The notes under the pieces were generated by a model. It did no database searches. It was not told where the DNA came from and was given only the letters and a program-made list of their open reading frames with translations. A stretch of 64,000 nucleotides of DNA from a virus, in IMG/VR virus record IMGVR_UViG_3300025099_003636, positions 35,620 to 99,619 of that record. The stretch is one strand, 5' to 3'. Both the position numbers and the translations under genes were made by a program. Below, piece by piece: positions 41,842 to 50,532 of the stretch (its first letter is position 1; every line of letters begins with the position of its first letter).

Positions 41842-43470
41842 TTAATCGTTATCTAATGCATCTAACATATTAGATATATCATCCTCAGCCCCCATTTCGG
41901 ATTTTTTTCTTTTTTCTAGATTTTTCTTGTAAGTTTCAGTCCGATATTTTTCTGGTACAGCTGTCACATCATCAAATCCTGGGTTTTCAAACATTAAACT
42001 TAACAACATATTATTATCTTTATCACTACCGTCTGACCCAAACCAAGTTAATAATGATTTATTACTTAATATATTGTTAACCCATTCTTTATATCCTTCG
42101 GTACGATATTTTTTTGGTACAATTGTTTTACCTTCCTCAAAAGCATGCCATCCATTTTTTATTGCTTGAGTCATGAGTTCGTTATCCTTAGCACTACCAG
42201 AAGAATTAAAGATAAACTTTATAAAGTCCCATTGTGTTTTTATATTTTCGTCTACTTCAAATTCACCATCAGTGGCTACTTCCTGAAAGAAATTACCAAT
42301 TTTAATGTCAGTTGTATCATCAAGGTCTATTCCCCATAATTTTTCTATTAACTTTTTAGGGCCTCTAATACCACTTTTTGCCATTTCCTCCATTATTTTA
42401 AAATATCCCAACCCCGCAATTACATATGGTGTCGCTGCTTTACCAAATTGTATAAGTTTGCTTTGTTGTTTTGCGGTATACAACCCAGTCTTTGTTAGTG
42501 CTTCAACCATTTCTTTACTTAGTTTTGCTTTAACACCATCAATGGTTATTTCAAGAAATCCTTTTTCAACTGCGTTCTCAACCATTTCTTTAGTAATTTT
42601 TTTACCTCCGATTTCCACAGCTTCTCCAATAAAGTCTTTAGCCACAATATCCTTGAGGTGTGCCTTTACTTCTTTTTCAAGAAATTCTTGTGCGGTTTCT
42701 GTTGTCAAACTTCTTAGTTGGTATTGTTCTAGTAGGGTAAGTCCTTCCCCAGTAATAACTTTTCCCGCTATCTTTTGTGTCCCTCCTTTGGCCCATGATT
42801 TAACAAAAGGAAACTTTTTTACCACAGCAGGAACTCCTGGTAAGATAGTAAGGAATCCGACCAACCCAGCCATTTCCTCATCACCCTCACTATAATAAAG
42901 TGCAGCATCTGTCAGACCTGCAGCCATAGAGATACCTAAAGCTACACCCCATCCTATTCCAGGTATTAATAATGCCCCAATTTCTATTATGGGTAAAACA
43001 CAATGCCACCACTTATCACACCAACCTGGTTCACCCGCTTCATAATGGTTTATTTTCCAGTCTACACCTTGTTTGTTACCTACATTATATTTCCAACTTT
43101 TAGTATGTCCTGGATAAAAATCCTTAATCCCATTTTTATATTGTTTATAAAATTGGTCGTCACTGCAACTTGAGAAGAAAGTACCAATGCTTGTACCACA
43201 TTTCTGTGTTCCCGTAGTCCAGTTTTCCCACTTACCGTCAACAATCTTTTTTGCTACGGAGTCTCTTTTCTTTTTCCAACTCTTAGTATATTGTTGTTCG
43301 TCAGGCCAACGAGCAGAACCTGGACCTTTCATACTCCTTCCATAATCTTTTAATGATGAAATTGACATACCGTCGTAGTAACCACCTTGCACCGTTTGTT
43401 CTATAATAGCCTGCTCTAATATAGTTTCACTTAGTGTTAAATGTAGGGATATTTTAGTTTTCTTGGCCAT
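41842..43470 (-). CDS. Tagged virion protein with hydrophobic pre-toxin-like domain (paralogue 1)
   Basis: 542 residues. The N-terminal tag contains ISLHLTLSETILEQAIIE|Q. Residues about 151-220 begin CDKWWHCVLP and carry ALLIPGIGWGVALGISMAAG, then EGDEEMAGLVGFLTILPGVP: alternating hydrophobic helices and Gly/Pro turns as in the linker domains of polymorphic toxins. A Lys-rich helical region and a C-terminal domain (WDFIKFIFNSSG, then WFGSDGSDKDNN) follow. It is a clear paralogue of the protein at 46889-48349. Its start abuts the stop of the upstream gene. I infer a head protein that enters or crosses the membrane at infection. Confidence 0.75.
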   Translation of the reverse strand: MAKKTKISLHLTLSETILEQAIIEQTVQGGYYDGMSISSLKDYGRSMKGPGSARWPDEQQYTKSWKKKRDSVAKKIVDGKWENWTTGTQKCGTSIGTFFSSCSDDQFYKQYKNGIKDFYPGHTKSWKYNVGNKQGVDWKINHYEAGEPGWCDKWWHCVLPIIEIGALLIPGIGWGVALGISMAAGLTDAALYYSEGDEEMAGLVGFLTILPGVPAVVKKFPFVKSWAKGGTQKIAGKVITGEGLTLLEQYQLRSLTTETAQEFLEKEVKAHLKDIVAKDFIGEAVEIGGKKITKEMVENAVEKGFLEITIDGVKAKLSKEMVEALTKTGLYTAKQQSKLIQFGKAATPYVIAGLGYFKIMEEMAKSGIRGPKKLIEKLWGIDLDDTTDIKIGNFFQEVATDGEFEVDENIKTQWDFIKFIFNSSGSAKDNELMTQAIKNGWHAFEEGKTIVPKKYRTEGYKEWVNNILSNKSLLTWFGSDGSDKDNNMLLSLMFENPGFDDVTAVPEKYRTETYKKNLEKRKKSEMGAEDDISNMLDALDND

Positions 43471-44298
43471 TTAAATTGTTTGAGCTATTGGTGCGGTATC
43501 AAAAACCATGTACTCTCTTCCATTTTCTATCGTCGGTTTTTCTCCTTTATTTCTAAATATCATAACACCATCTCTACCGGATGTATTAAAAATATAATAG
43601 TTTACTGTTTTGGTTGGGTATGGATATAGTCCTCTAGACTGTATTTTCCATTTGTTATCATCTAACATTACAGCATCTACCAAAGGTTTAGCCTGATAAC
43701 CGTGTTCCTCACCACTATTTTTATTTATCATTATTATATCTACCCCTGTTAGTGCATCACTAAACATACCTGGTTCACCAGACCATTCAGCTCCCCAATC
43801 ATCACCATATAATGTTGTTAAATATTCTACAGCTTCACCTTCATTTTTAGAACCTCTATTCCAAGTGTTGTGATTTAAGTCAGCTAATTTTTTAACCATT
43901 GGTGTATCTTTTCCAAATAATATATATCTTTCGTTAGACACCCAATTTAAAAAATCTTTAATTTTAAACTCACATTCTAACCCCTCTTTACTTAACCATA
44001 ATCCGTATTCATCAATTAAGGCTTCTCTCACATTTCTATGAGCGTTAAAAAAATTTAATATTGACCACCCAAAGGTGCTTCCTTGAGCAACTTCGTAACC
44101 AACAACACCACCACTAGACATGTGTTTTTTTGTTGGTCTTTCCCACATATCAGAATACACATCACGTAATGCCTTATTAATAGTTTGTATCATACCTTTT
44201 CTCCAACCACTATTTTTCCCCCAGTATTTAAGATTTTTAGCCCAATTAAGTGAACATCGTGTTTGTTCTACCAATATTTTTTTAATTAGACTTTTCAT
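43471..44298 (-). CDS. Tagged protein with possible PD-(D/E)XK nuclease domain
   Basis: 275 residues. The style-B tag MKSLIKKILVE|Q ends at residue 11. In the C-terminal half a helix with E155 or E158 (NEGEAVEYL) is followed by TGVD187 on a strand, then Q202-A-K204 on the next strand (GYQAKPL). This E, D, QxK order fits a restriction-endonuclease fold. Without structure prediction the call is tentative. The N-terminal half is helical and aromatic. It lies between two membrane-domain proteins with zero spacing on both sides, which suggests a jointly produced set. Confidence 0.6.
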   Translation of the reverse strand: MKSLIKKILVEQTRCSLNWAKNLKYWGKNSGWRKGMIQTINKALRDVYSDMWERPTKKHMSSGGVVGYEVAQGSTFGWSILNFFNAHRNVREALIDEYGLWLSKEGLECEFKIKDFLNWVSNERYILFGKDTPMVKKLADLNHNTWNRGSKNEGEAVEYLTTLYGDDWGAEWSGEPGMFSDALTGVDIIMINKNSGEEHGYQAKPLVDAVMLDDNKWKIQSRGLYPYPTKTVNYYIFNTSGRDGVMIFRNKGEKPTIENGREYMVFDTAPIAQTI

Positions 44299-45150
44299 TT
44301 AGGTTAAATTCTTAGTTTTTTTGTATTTTAATTGAGCGTCAATAAAGGTGTTTATGTTTGGGTACTTTTTCTTGTCGGCTTTTTTATATTTGTTTTGGTA
44401 TTCTTTTTTTTCGTTACTGGTTAACTTTTTAATTTCATCTTTCACCTCACTTTTAACGATTGATTTTGATGTTTTATACGAACTTCCTTTTGCTATACCA
44501 CTAAAAAATTCTTTCATCTGTTTTACCATTACATTACCTGCTTTAGTAAATGCTAAAGGTAATCCAATAAACCCAAATGAAGCTTTATCTACTAGTTTGG
44601 CAAATGAAGGTATTAAACTATCAAGAAAAGAATTAATTTTACTAACATTTTTACTTATAATGCCGTACACTTTTTTAATAAGTCCTTGAACTTTACCACC
44701 CATATTATTTGCTAACTTAAATAAATTATTTGAGGCTACTTTACCACTTGTTGTCATTAGACTAAATATTTTAGATAATTGTTTTCCCACTAATTTATGT
44801 AGTGCTTTAAATGGTGTAGCTATAACTGAACCTACCACCGGTATTACAGCTACAAGGGATAAAGCTCCTAGTACCCATTTTTTTCTAATCATATAAATTA
44901 GAGCGTTAATCGCGTCAAGTGCGTCACCTATACCAGGTATAAATCCAGCGTAATCCAATACAGCTTGTACATCATCTATTACGCCCTCAGTAAGTAAAAG
45001 TTTGCCATTACCATCGTAAATTTCTAAAAGCTGGTTATTTCTATACCCCAACCCTCTACTATATGACATACCTTCAAAAAGTATTCCTTCTTGGTAATTT
45101 AATTCTTCTTGAATTATTTTTAATATTTTATTTTCGTCTGTATTATACAC
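44299..45150 (-). CDS. Tagged protein with an IPGIGD-type hydrophobic domain
   Basis: 283 residues. Candidate tag sites are I-I-Q-E (residue 15) and I-L-F-E|G (residue 26). Residues about 58-120 contain DYAGFIPGIGDALDAINALIY, then a basic turn and LGALSLVAVIPVVGSVIATP. This double hairpin matches the pre-toxin segments of polymorphic toxins (I-P-G-x-G-D, then A-L-S-x-x-A-x-I-P-x-x-G). The rest is basic and helical, with a second hydrophobic helix near 195 and a Lys-rich C-terminus. It overlaps the upstream tagged gene by 8 bp. Confidence 0.7.
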   Translation of the reverse strand: MYNTDENKILKIIQEELNYQEGILFEGMSYSRGLGYRNNQLLEIYDGNGKLLLTEGVIDDVQAVLDYAGFIPGIGDALDAINALIYMIRKKWVLGALSLVAVIPVVGSVIATPFKALHKLVGKQLSKIFSLMTTSGKVASNNLFKLANNMGGKVQGLIKKVYGIISKNVSKINSFLDSLIPSFAKLVDKASFGFIGLPLAFTKAGNVMVKQMKEFFSGIAKGSSYKTSKSIVKSEVKDEIKKLTSNEKKEYQNKYKKADKKKYPNINTFIDAQLKYKKTKNLT

Positions 45151-45361
45151 CCAGTTCTTTTTTAGCTTTGTCTGTTGGTGGTAACCCCAACTTCTTAGTT
45201 AGTTCAGCAATTTTAGTTTTTAATTCTTCGTTATCTGGGTCTTTTGTAAGTTGGTTTATTAGACCCATTAAGTCTTTGTTTTCCACTTCTTTTTCCTGTT
45301 CTTTAATAACCCTACCTACTATTCTTACTAAAGTTTCTTCTGTTAATTTGATTTTTTTCAT
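45143..45361 (-). CDS. Small tagged protein
   Basis: 72 residues. The style-A tag covers residues 1-21 (LTEETLVRIVGRVIKE|Q). The remaining 50 residues are a charged helical segment (LMGLINQLTKDPDNEELKTKI). Removal of the tag would leave an internal-type peptide of about 5-6 kDa. It starts just after the terminator at 45398-45424. Confidence 0.7.
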   Translation of the reverse strand: MKKIKLTEETLVRIVGRVIKEQEKEVENKDLMGLINQLTKDPDNEELKTKIAELTKKLGLPPTDKAKKELGV

Positions 45362-45397
45362 AATAGTATTTTATTATAAATATTAAGTTAAGTGAAT

Positions 45398-45424
45398 AAA
45401 AAAAGGTCCGAAAGGACCTTTTTG
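45398..45424 (-). terminator. Intrinsic terminator
   Basis: A symmetrical hairpin, AAAGGTCC-GAAA-GGACCTTT with T/A runs on both sides. It lies directly after the stop of the gene at 45425. Confidence 0.8.
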
Positions 45425-46009
45425 TTAAATTGTAGTGTTTGGAATTTTCTTAAGTGTTTCTTCACAATCTTTTTGACAACCATATAGTTTCATTCCTATA
45501 GGTACTACGTCGAATGTAGACATATTAGCTAAACTCATTAGAACCTTACCAATCATAGATGTAAATTCTGTTTCAGTGACCTTACCATCCTTAAATATTT
45601 TTTCCATTTCACCATAAATGTAATCAGCTTTTTTAGAGTATTTTCCTAATGCTTTTATAATACAAGTTTTACACTTATCATCAATTTCTGGCATTTGTTG
45701 TTCTATTATGGAATTTTCTCTATGTAACCTTCTCATTCTTTCTATATCCTCTTCTTCGGATAACCCAATCATCCCCATTAAATCTTCAACATCTAGATTT
45801 ATTTCTTCAGAACCATCTACAATATTGTCTTCACCTTTAACTTCAGCTTCAAGTGAAGCTGCTTCACATGGTGACATACTATCTTCTTTATGTGATAAAG
45901 GTTGTGAATAAGAACCACTTGCTGAAGCTGTTGTTGCTTCATACAATTTTCTTATTTCTTTTTTTTCTTCATCTAATAAGATGAATGAGTTTCTTCTTGA
46001 GTATTTCAT
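45425..46009 (-). CDS. Tagged acidic protein
   Basis: 194 residues from ATG (MKYSRRNSF); a TTG six codons upstream is in frame but overlaps the preceding gene. The tag-like segment is LLDEEKKEIRKLYE|A. The middle is acidic, with a second EEEDIERMRRLHRENSI that resembles the style-C tag motif inside the chain. Residues 110-194 are helical with CKTCIIKAL and CQKDC cysteine pairs. No function recognised. Confidence 0.65.
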   Translation of the reverse strand: MKYSRRNSFILLDEEKKEIRKLYEATTASASGSYSQPLSHKEDSMSPCEAASLEAEVKGEDNIVDGSEEINLDVEDLMGMIGLSEEEDIERMRRLHRENSIIEQQMPEIDDKCKTCIIKALGKYSKKADYIYGEMEKIFKDGKVTETEFTSMIGKVLMSLANMSTFDVVPIGMKLYGCQKDCEETLKKIPNTTI

Positions 46010-46013
46010 ATTT

Positions 46014-46844
46014 TTATTCAAAGTCAAAATGACATGGGTCTTTTGGTGCTTTTACATTAGGACCAGTTTCATCAGTTCCAGTTATTATTTGTTGTGCTGT
46101 TTTAAAAGCTTTTTTCTGTAATGCAACTCTTTCAAAGTTTTCTGAATAGTCTCTAAATATTCCCTCAGCACCTCTAATATTTTTATCATTAAAATATTTT
46201 TTACCTTCTTTTTGTACTAATTTAACAACACCTTTAAAGTCCTTTATAAAATCTTTAACTATACCTTTTATTGGTCCCCTTAAAAACTTAGTGTACATTT
46301 CAAGTTTTGCTATATAAGCAGCTAACGATGTTAAACCTTTAAGGCTATCATTTTCGGCTTTTTCCGGCATATATCTCTCATCACAATTTTTACTACTTCT
46401 AATAAAGTAAGCTACTGCTGATATTGCACCATAAACACTATATAACTTATTTAAAACTAATTCATTCATAATTTTTATATAGTCTTTATTACCTTCAGAA
46501 TCTTTTTCTATAGCGTTTACCTCTGCTGCGGTTGGTTCTAATTTATCATAGTAAGCTGGTGGGTTGGCAGTTGCAAGGTCAGTAAGTAGGGTTTGGATTG
46601 AGCCTCCTCTTATCTTTTTTTGTCTTTTCTTTTCACCTCTTTCATCGGTGTCTAGTGCGAACTCATCTTTTTCTTCACCACTATCATCAGTTTTTAATGC
46701 TTTCTTTAAAGCTTTTTTTCTTTTATAAGCTTTTGTACCTGGTAACCAAGATTGTTCACCCATTTCGGAAGCCTTATTTTCTTTCACGATTTGTTGAATC
46801 ATTTTTATAAGTTCTGATTCAGTTAATGTTACTTTTTTTGCCAT
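46014..46844 (-). CDS. Tagged basic helical protein
   Basis: 276 residues. The style-A tag is residues 1-22 (LTESELIKMIQQIVKE|N). A Lys-rich, probably disordered segment covers about 30-80, followed by a helical domain with long amphipathic helices (DYIKIMNELVLNKLYSVYG, KDFIKDFKGVVKLVQKEG). High positive charge suits a DNA-associated internal head protein. Confidence 0.7.
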   Translation of the reverse strand: MAKKVTLTESELIKMIQQIVKENKASEMGEQSWLPGTKAYKRKKALKKALKTDDSGEEKDEFALDTDERGEKKRQKKIRGGSIQTLLTDLATANPPAYYDKLEPTAAEVNAIEKDSEGNKDYIKIMNELVLNKLYSVYGAISAVAYFIRSSKNCDERYMPEKAENDSLKGLTSLAAYIAKLEMYTKFLRGPIKGIVKDFIKDFKGVVKLVQKEGKKYFNDKNIRGAEGIFRDYSENFERVALQKKAFKTAQQIITGTDETGPNVKAPKDPCHFDFE

Positions 46845-46888
46845 AGTTTTGTGTTTTTATATAAATATCTTTAATTAATAAAAAGTTG

Positions 46889-48349
46889 TTAGTCATCTAA
46901 ACTATCTAAGAAATCTTCCAGTGAATCTCCAATATCATTTTCATCATCCACCCAGTCATCACTTTTTTCCAATTTTTCTCTTTCTTCTTTTTTCTTTTTG
47001 TACGTTTCGGTTTGATATTTTTCGGGTATGGATTCGAATTCACTAAATGATGGATTTTCAAATACTAAACTTAATAAAAGATTATTGTCTTGTTCACTAC
47101 CATCCGAACCAAACCATTCTATCAATACTTTATTACTTAATATACTATTAACCCAGTTTTTGTAATCTTTAGTACGATATTTTTTTGGTACTATTGCTTT
47201 ACCCTCTTCATATGGGTTCCACCCATTTTTTATAGCTTGTACCATTAACTCCCCATCTTTTTTATTTCCAGAAGAATTAAATATAAATTTTATAAAGTCC
47301 CACTCTGTTTCTACATCCATAAAAGGTTCTGCGTCAGGGTCTGTTACTTTAAGAAAAAACTTATTTACTTTTTGGGTGGCTTTATCTCTAGGTTCTATCC
47401 CCCATAAATTCCTTATTAAGTCTTTTGGCCCTAGAACACCAGTTTCAGCTACCTTACCATATATTTCTTTGTATGTTAGTCCTGCTCCTATGAATACGGT
47501 TGTTATTGTAGCAAATTCTTTTAACCAAGCTTTTTGTTTTGCGGTAAATTTTTCTATACTTTCTTTTGTTATTTTTTCCGAGATTTCTTTTTGTACATGT
47601 TTTGTTACCGCCTTTTCAATAAATTCTGTACTTTCACCTAAAGCTTTTAACTGGTATCTTTCTAACATATTAAGTGGTTTGTTATTTGAAATCTTTAATG
47701 CTATTTTTTTAGCACCATTCTTACCCCACGATTTAACAAATGGGAATTTCTTCACAACTTTACCTACTCCCGGTAGTAATGTTAAGAATCCCACAAGACC
47801 AGCAGTTTCTTTATCACCTTCATTCCAATAAATCGCTGCGTCAATCATACCTAGACCAATTGATACTGCCCACCCAACATAAGGAATAAATAATGCTGCG
47901 ACTTCTGCAACAGGTAAAATACAATGCCAAGGATTATCACACATTCCCTTTTCACCTTGTTCCACCCATTCAATCCACTGGTCCATAGTCCAATCTCGTT
48001 TATTTAACATTGTACATGGTGGGGAACCTTCATTTTTATATTTATTATAAAAATCTGTATCAGCTTGTGTCCAATCTTCAAATTCCATTCTCACGATTCT
48101 TCTAGCTTGCCTTTTGGCTTTTTCTCTATACTCTTCACACTCGTTCCAGAATTGGTTGAAAGCTTTTTTAACGGCCTCCCTTTGTTTCTTATCAAAATTT
48201 GATTGGATTTGGTAGTTTGGGCTATCTGGATTATAATCTCCACTTAGAATTTTATCTTTTACATAACCTTGTTCTTGTACAGCAATAGTTTTTTCTGTTA
48301 CTAGGTCAATTAATGAAGAATTTAATGATATTTTGGATTTTTTGGTCAT
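46889..48349 (-). CDS. Tagged virion protein with hydrophobic pre-toxin-like domain (paralogue 2)
   Basis: 486 residues. The tag region (ISLNSSLIDLVTEKTIAVQE|Q) resembles that of the paralogue at 41842-43470. From residue 137, CDNPWHCILPVAEVAALFIP is followed by VGWAVSIGLGMIDAAIYWNEGD and AGLVGFLTLLPGVGKVV, in the same order as in paralogue 1. C-terminal matches include WDFIKFIFNSSG and WFGSDGSEQDNN. The regions before and after the shared parts differ, which suggests an old duplication. Ejection or membrane insertion is inferred. Confidence 0.75.
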   Translation of the reverse strand: MTKKSKISLNSSLIDLVTEKTIAVQEQGYVKDKILSGDYNPDSPNYQIQSNFDKKQREAVKKAFNQFWNECEEYREKAKRQARRIVRMEFEDWTQADTDFYNKYKNEGSPPCTMLNKRDWTMDQWIEWVEQGEKGMCDNPWHCILPVAEVAALFIPYVGWAVSIGLGMIDAAIYWNEGDKETAGLVGFLTLLPGVGKVVKKFPFVKSWGKNGAKKIALKISNNKPLNMLERYQLKALGESTEFIEKAVTKHVQKEISEKITKESIEKFTAKQKAWLKEFATITTVFIGAGLTYKEIYGKVAETGVLGPKDLIRNLWGIEPRDKATQKVNKFFLKVTDPDAEPFMDVETEWDFIKFIFNSSGNKKDGELMVQAIKNGWNPYEEGKAIVPKKYRTKDYKNWVNSILSNKVLIEWFGSDGSEQDNNLLLSLVFENPSFSEFESIPEKYQTETYKKKKEEREKLEKSDDWVDDENDIGDSLEDFLDSLDD

Positions 48350-48351
48350 TT

Positions 48352-48684
48352 TTATTTAAATCCACCCAATTTGTATAGTAAATTTTCTAAAGAAGAGTTA
48401 ACTAAGTCTGTTGCACCGTCTTGTGAATAAGAATATATCGCTGTTAAATCATCTACAACATCTTCTTTAGTGTATATTGCTCCTTCCTCCGAGTCTTTAC
48501 TGTATATTGCTCCATCATCTGAGTCTTTACTGTAGTTACCCCCGTATTGTTTTTTTAGATTTTTCCAGTCATCGTCATAAAAATACTCTGGATTACCACC
48601 TGGTGTATCCATACCAGCGTCCTCTTTTATAACTTTTTGGATTATTTTTGTCAATTCCGCTTCTGTTAAACTAATTTTTTTCAT
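48352..48684 (-). CDS. Small tagged protein with a short tandem repeat
   Basis: 110 residues. The style-A tag covers 1-21 (LTEAELTKIIQKVIKE|D). The middle repeats G-A-I-Y-[ST]-K, once as YSKDSDDGAIYSKDSEEG and once more, also visible in the DNA near 48460-48530. It lies 2 bp upstream of paralogue 2 and is probably co-expressed. Confidence 0.65.
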   Translation of the reverse strand: MKKISLTEAELTKIIQKVIKEDAGMDTPGGNPEYFYDDDWKNLKKQYGGNYSKDSDDGAIYSKDSEEGAIYTKEDVVDDLTAIYSYSQDGATDLVNSSLENLLYKLGGFK

Positions 48685-48722
48685 AATAATGTTATTTTAT
48701 AGATAAATACTTAAGTTATGGT

Positions 48723-48752
48723 AAAAAAAAAAGGCCTAGTCAGGCCTTTTTA
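48723..48752 (-). terminator. Intrinsic terminator
   Basis: AAAAAGGCCT-AGTC-AGGCCTTTTT lies between the membrane coiled-coil gene and the tagged gene. Confidence 0.8.
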
Positions 48753-48772
48753 ATAAATAAGTTTGTAGTTGG

Positions 48773-49075
48773 TTATCCTAGTGCATTTTTAGCTAAAGAA
48801 TGATGAGATTTTTCTAATTTATGTAGGTCTGACCATATTTTATCTAATCTTCTGTCTAAATTACTAATATGAAAGTCTTTGTCACTGACCATTTCCCTAT
48901 GAATATGACTAATGTCATCTTCTAGGTCACCTCTCAACCTAATAATTTCATCATCTATGTCCATTCTTGCAACTTCCAAGTCATCGACCCTTCTGTTCAA
49001 CCTTACTACCCCCCAAACCGCACTAATTAAAGATACGACCCCAAGTGTAATTAAAACTGTTAAAAATATTTCCAT
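48773..49075 (-). CDS. Membrane-anchored coiled-coil protein
   Basis: 100 residues from ATG (MEIFLTVLI); a longer reading begins 20 codons upstream but adds an unlikely leader. One transmembrane helix at about 3-22 is followed by a charged coiled coil (VDDLEVARMDIDDEIIRLRGDLEDD and on). The topology suits an inner-membrane anchor, such as an i-spanin-like protein or a phage membrane organiser; the role is unknown. Confidence 0.6.
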   Translation of the reverse strand: MEIFLTVLITLGVVSLISAVWGVVRLNRRVDDLEVARMDIDDEIIRLRGDLEDDISHIHREMVSDKDFHISNLDRRLDKIWSDLHKLEKSHHSLAKNALG

Positions 49076-49186
49076 AATTTTTGATTTTTTATAGTTTATG
49101 TCTCTAAGGACGTTATAAATGTAATTAAAACACATAATTAAATAAATATTTTTTTACTTATTTTTTACTTATTGTATATTTCACAT

Positions 49187-49825
49187 ATGAAAGCAACATA
49201 TATATGGGGATTATGGGATGATGATGAAAAACCACCACTAAAACACCAAAAAAATATTGATTTTAATAAAACTTATTTTACTCCGGAAGTTATTGGTTTG
49301 GATGTTATTAAAAAGTGGGTTACTAAGTGGGAAAACAAAAAATTACTGTATTTTTGGGAAAAAATTCCTCATCCTGTAATAAAAGGAGACTTGGGGCGGT
49401 TACTTCATATCTATTTTACGGGTGGATTTTATTTTGACACTGATTGTCGTATAAATAAACCTTTAAAGTTAAAAAAAGAGGACAAATTAGTTTTATTTAC
49501 AGAAAAATTACTTCCTAGTGTCGATTTTTTAGGTCCTAGAGAGCAAAAATCACCAGAAAGGGTGTTAAGAATAGCTAATTTTGCTTTTGGGTGTACAGTT
49601 ACTAAACATAAATTCTTAAAAGAGGTAATAGAGGAGTCTATAAAACGGTTAGGAACTATTATTTCTCAAAATAATGACAAATTATCCGAGGAGGATATAC
49701 TTTGGTGTTGTGGTCCTGATGTTATAACGTCAGTATATCACGATTCTCATAAAAAATATGGTGACATTTTACTATTAAATTCCACATATATAACCCATTT
49801 TGCTTATGGAGGTTGGAGATTATAG
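49187..49825 (+). CDS. GT32-type glycosyltransferase
   Basis: 212 residues from ATG (MKATYIWG); an upstream TTG in frame is less likely because a TATATTTC box ends 4 bp before this ATG. The D-x-D motif lies in GGFYFDTDCRI, preceded by KGDLGRLLHIYFTGG, the arrangement of sugar transferases with the Gly_transf_sug/GT32 motif. It probably transfers a sugar from a nucleotide donor to a host glycan or a phage component; the acceptor is unknown. Two more such genes lie at 57.7-59.7 kb. Confidence 0.8.
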   Translation: MKATYIWGLWDDDEKPPLKHQKNIDFNKTYFTPEVIGLDVIKKWVTKWENKKLLYFWEKIPHPVIKGDLGRLLHIYFTGGFYFDTDCRINKPLKLKKEDKLVLFTEKLLPSVDFLGPREQKSPERVLRIANFAFGCTVTKHKFLKEVIEESIKRLGTIISQNNDKLSEEDILWCCGPDVITSVYHDSHKKYGDILLLNSTYITHFAYGGWRL

Positions 49826-49876
49826 TGTATTTGGGGTGAAACTGGATTTTTACCGTATATTTACTATTATTAAGTT

Positions 49877-49963
49877 ATGACAACAACAACTGTACTTATA
49901 ATATATTCCTTAATTGCTGCTTTAGTAACTTATAAAATTAATAAAAACGAAAAAAATACTTAA
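49877..49963 (+). CDS. Micro membrane protein (28 residues)
   Basis: One hydrophobic helix (VLIIYSLIAALVTY) is followed by a short Lys/Asn tail. It begins a run of three tiny genes, 2 bp before the next. Support is its ATG, length and topology only. Confidence 0.45.
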   Translation: MTTTTVLIIYSLIAALVTYKINKNEKNT

Positions 49964-49965
49964 AA

Positions 49966-50067
49966 ATGAAAAAATTACGTTATTACTTAGTAAAAGGATT
50001 ATTTTACACATATAAAATGGATAGACAGGCTTTTGGATTTGTTCTCAATAATAGACGTAATAAGTGA
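49966..50067 (+). CDS. Micro basic protein (33 residues)
   Basis: A basic, aromatic peptide (MKKLRYYLVKGLFYTYKMDR and onward). Its stop overlaps the GTG start of the next gene (GTGA), which supports real translation. Confidence 0.45.
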   Translation: MKKLRYYLVKGLFYTYKMDRQAFGFVLNNRRNK

Positions 50068-50261
50068 AAAAATTTATAACTTTTAGTTTAATATGGTATA
50101 GTCAACAATTTGCTATACCATTTTGGGTTGTAGGTCATATACACTTACACTTAAAAACTTATGATGATTGGGTGGAATTAATGTTATCTACCGTTATGCA
50201 TTTATCTGTTATTTCTGGTTTTTGGTTAGACTGGAAAAATTATAAAAAAACTAAAGACTAA
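50064..50261 (+). CDS. Small membrane protein
   Basis: 65 residues from GTG, coupled to the preceding ORF by a 4-bp overlap. It has two hydrophobic stretches (ITFSLIWYSQQFAIPFWVVG and VELMLSTVMHLSVISGFWL) with HIHLHLK between them and a basic end. The three histidines could bind metal. Unknown function. Confidence 0.55.
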   Translation: MKKFITFSLIWYSQQFAIPFWVVGHIHLHLKTYDDWVELMLSTVMHLSVISGFWLDWKNYKKTKD

Positions 50262-50286
50262 TATTGACTACAAACCTATAATAGTT

Positions 50287-50487
50287 ATGGGAAAAGCTGA
50301 TAGATTAATAAATAAAATCTCTGAGTGTCAACGAGAATTAAAAAAGATACAAGATACTTGTAATCACAATTCAAAAGAAATTAAATTCGTAAATTATAAA
50401 GAAGGTGTTAGATGGGTTTGTAAAGATTGTCGAGCTGTATTAGGTTGGCCTTCTAGGGTTGACCTTGACAAATGGTCTAATAAATAA
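50287..50487 (+). CDS. Small zinc-ribbon protein
   Basis: 66 residues. A basic helix is followed by C-N-H-x-x-x(n)-W-V-C-K-D-C, giving C24/H26 or nearby as one half-site and CKDC as the other, then the C-terminal RAVLGWPS. This suits a treble-clef or ribbon nucleic-acid-binding protein. Role unknown. Confidence 0.65.
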   Translation: MGKADRLINKISECQRELKKIQDTCNHNSKEIKFVNYKEGVRWVCKDCRAVLGWPSRVDLDKWSNK

Positions 50488-50532
50488 ACTATGTTAGTTG
50501 GTCTGGGTACCAATTATCCCACTCATCTGGTT

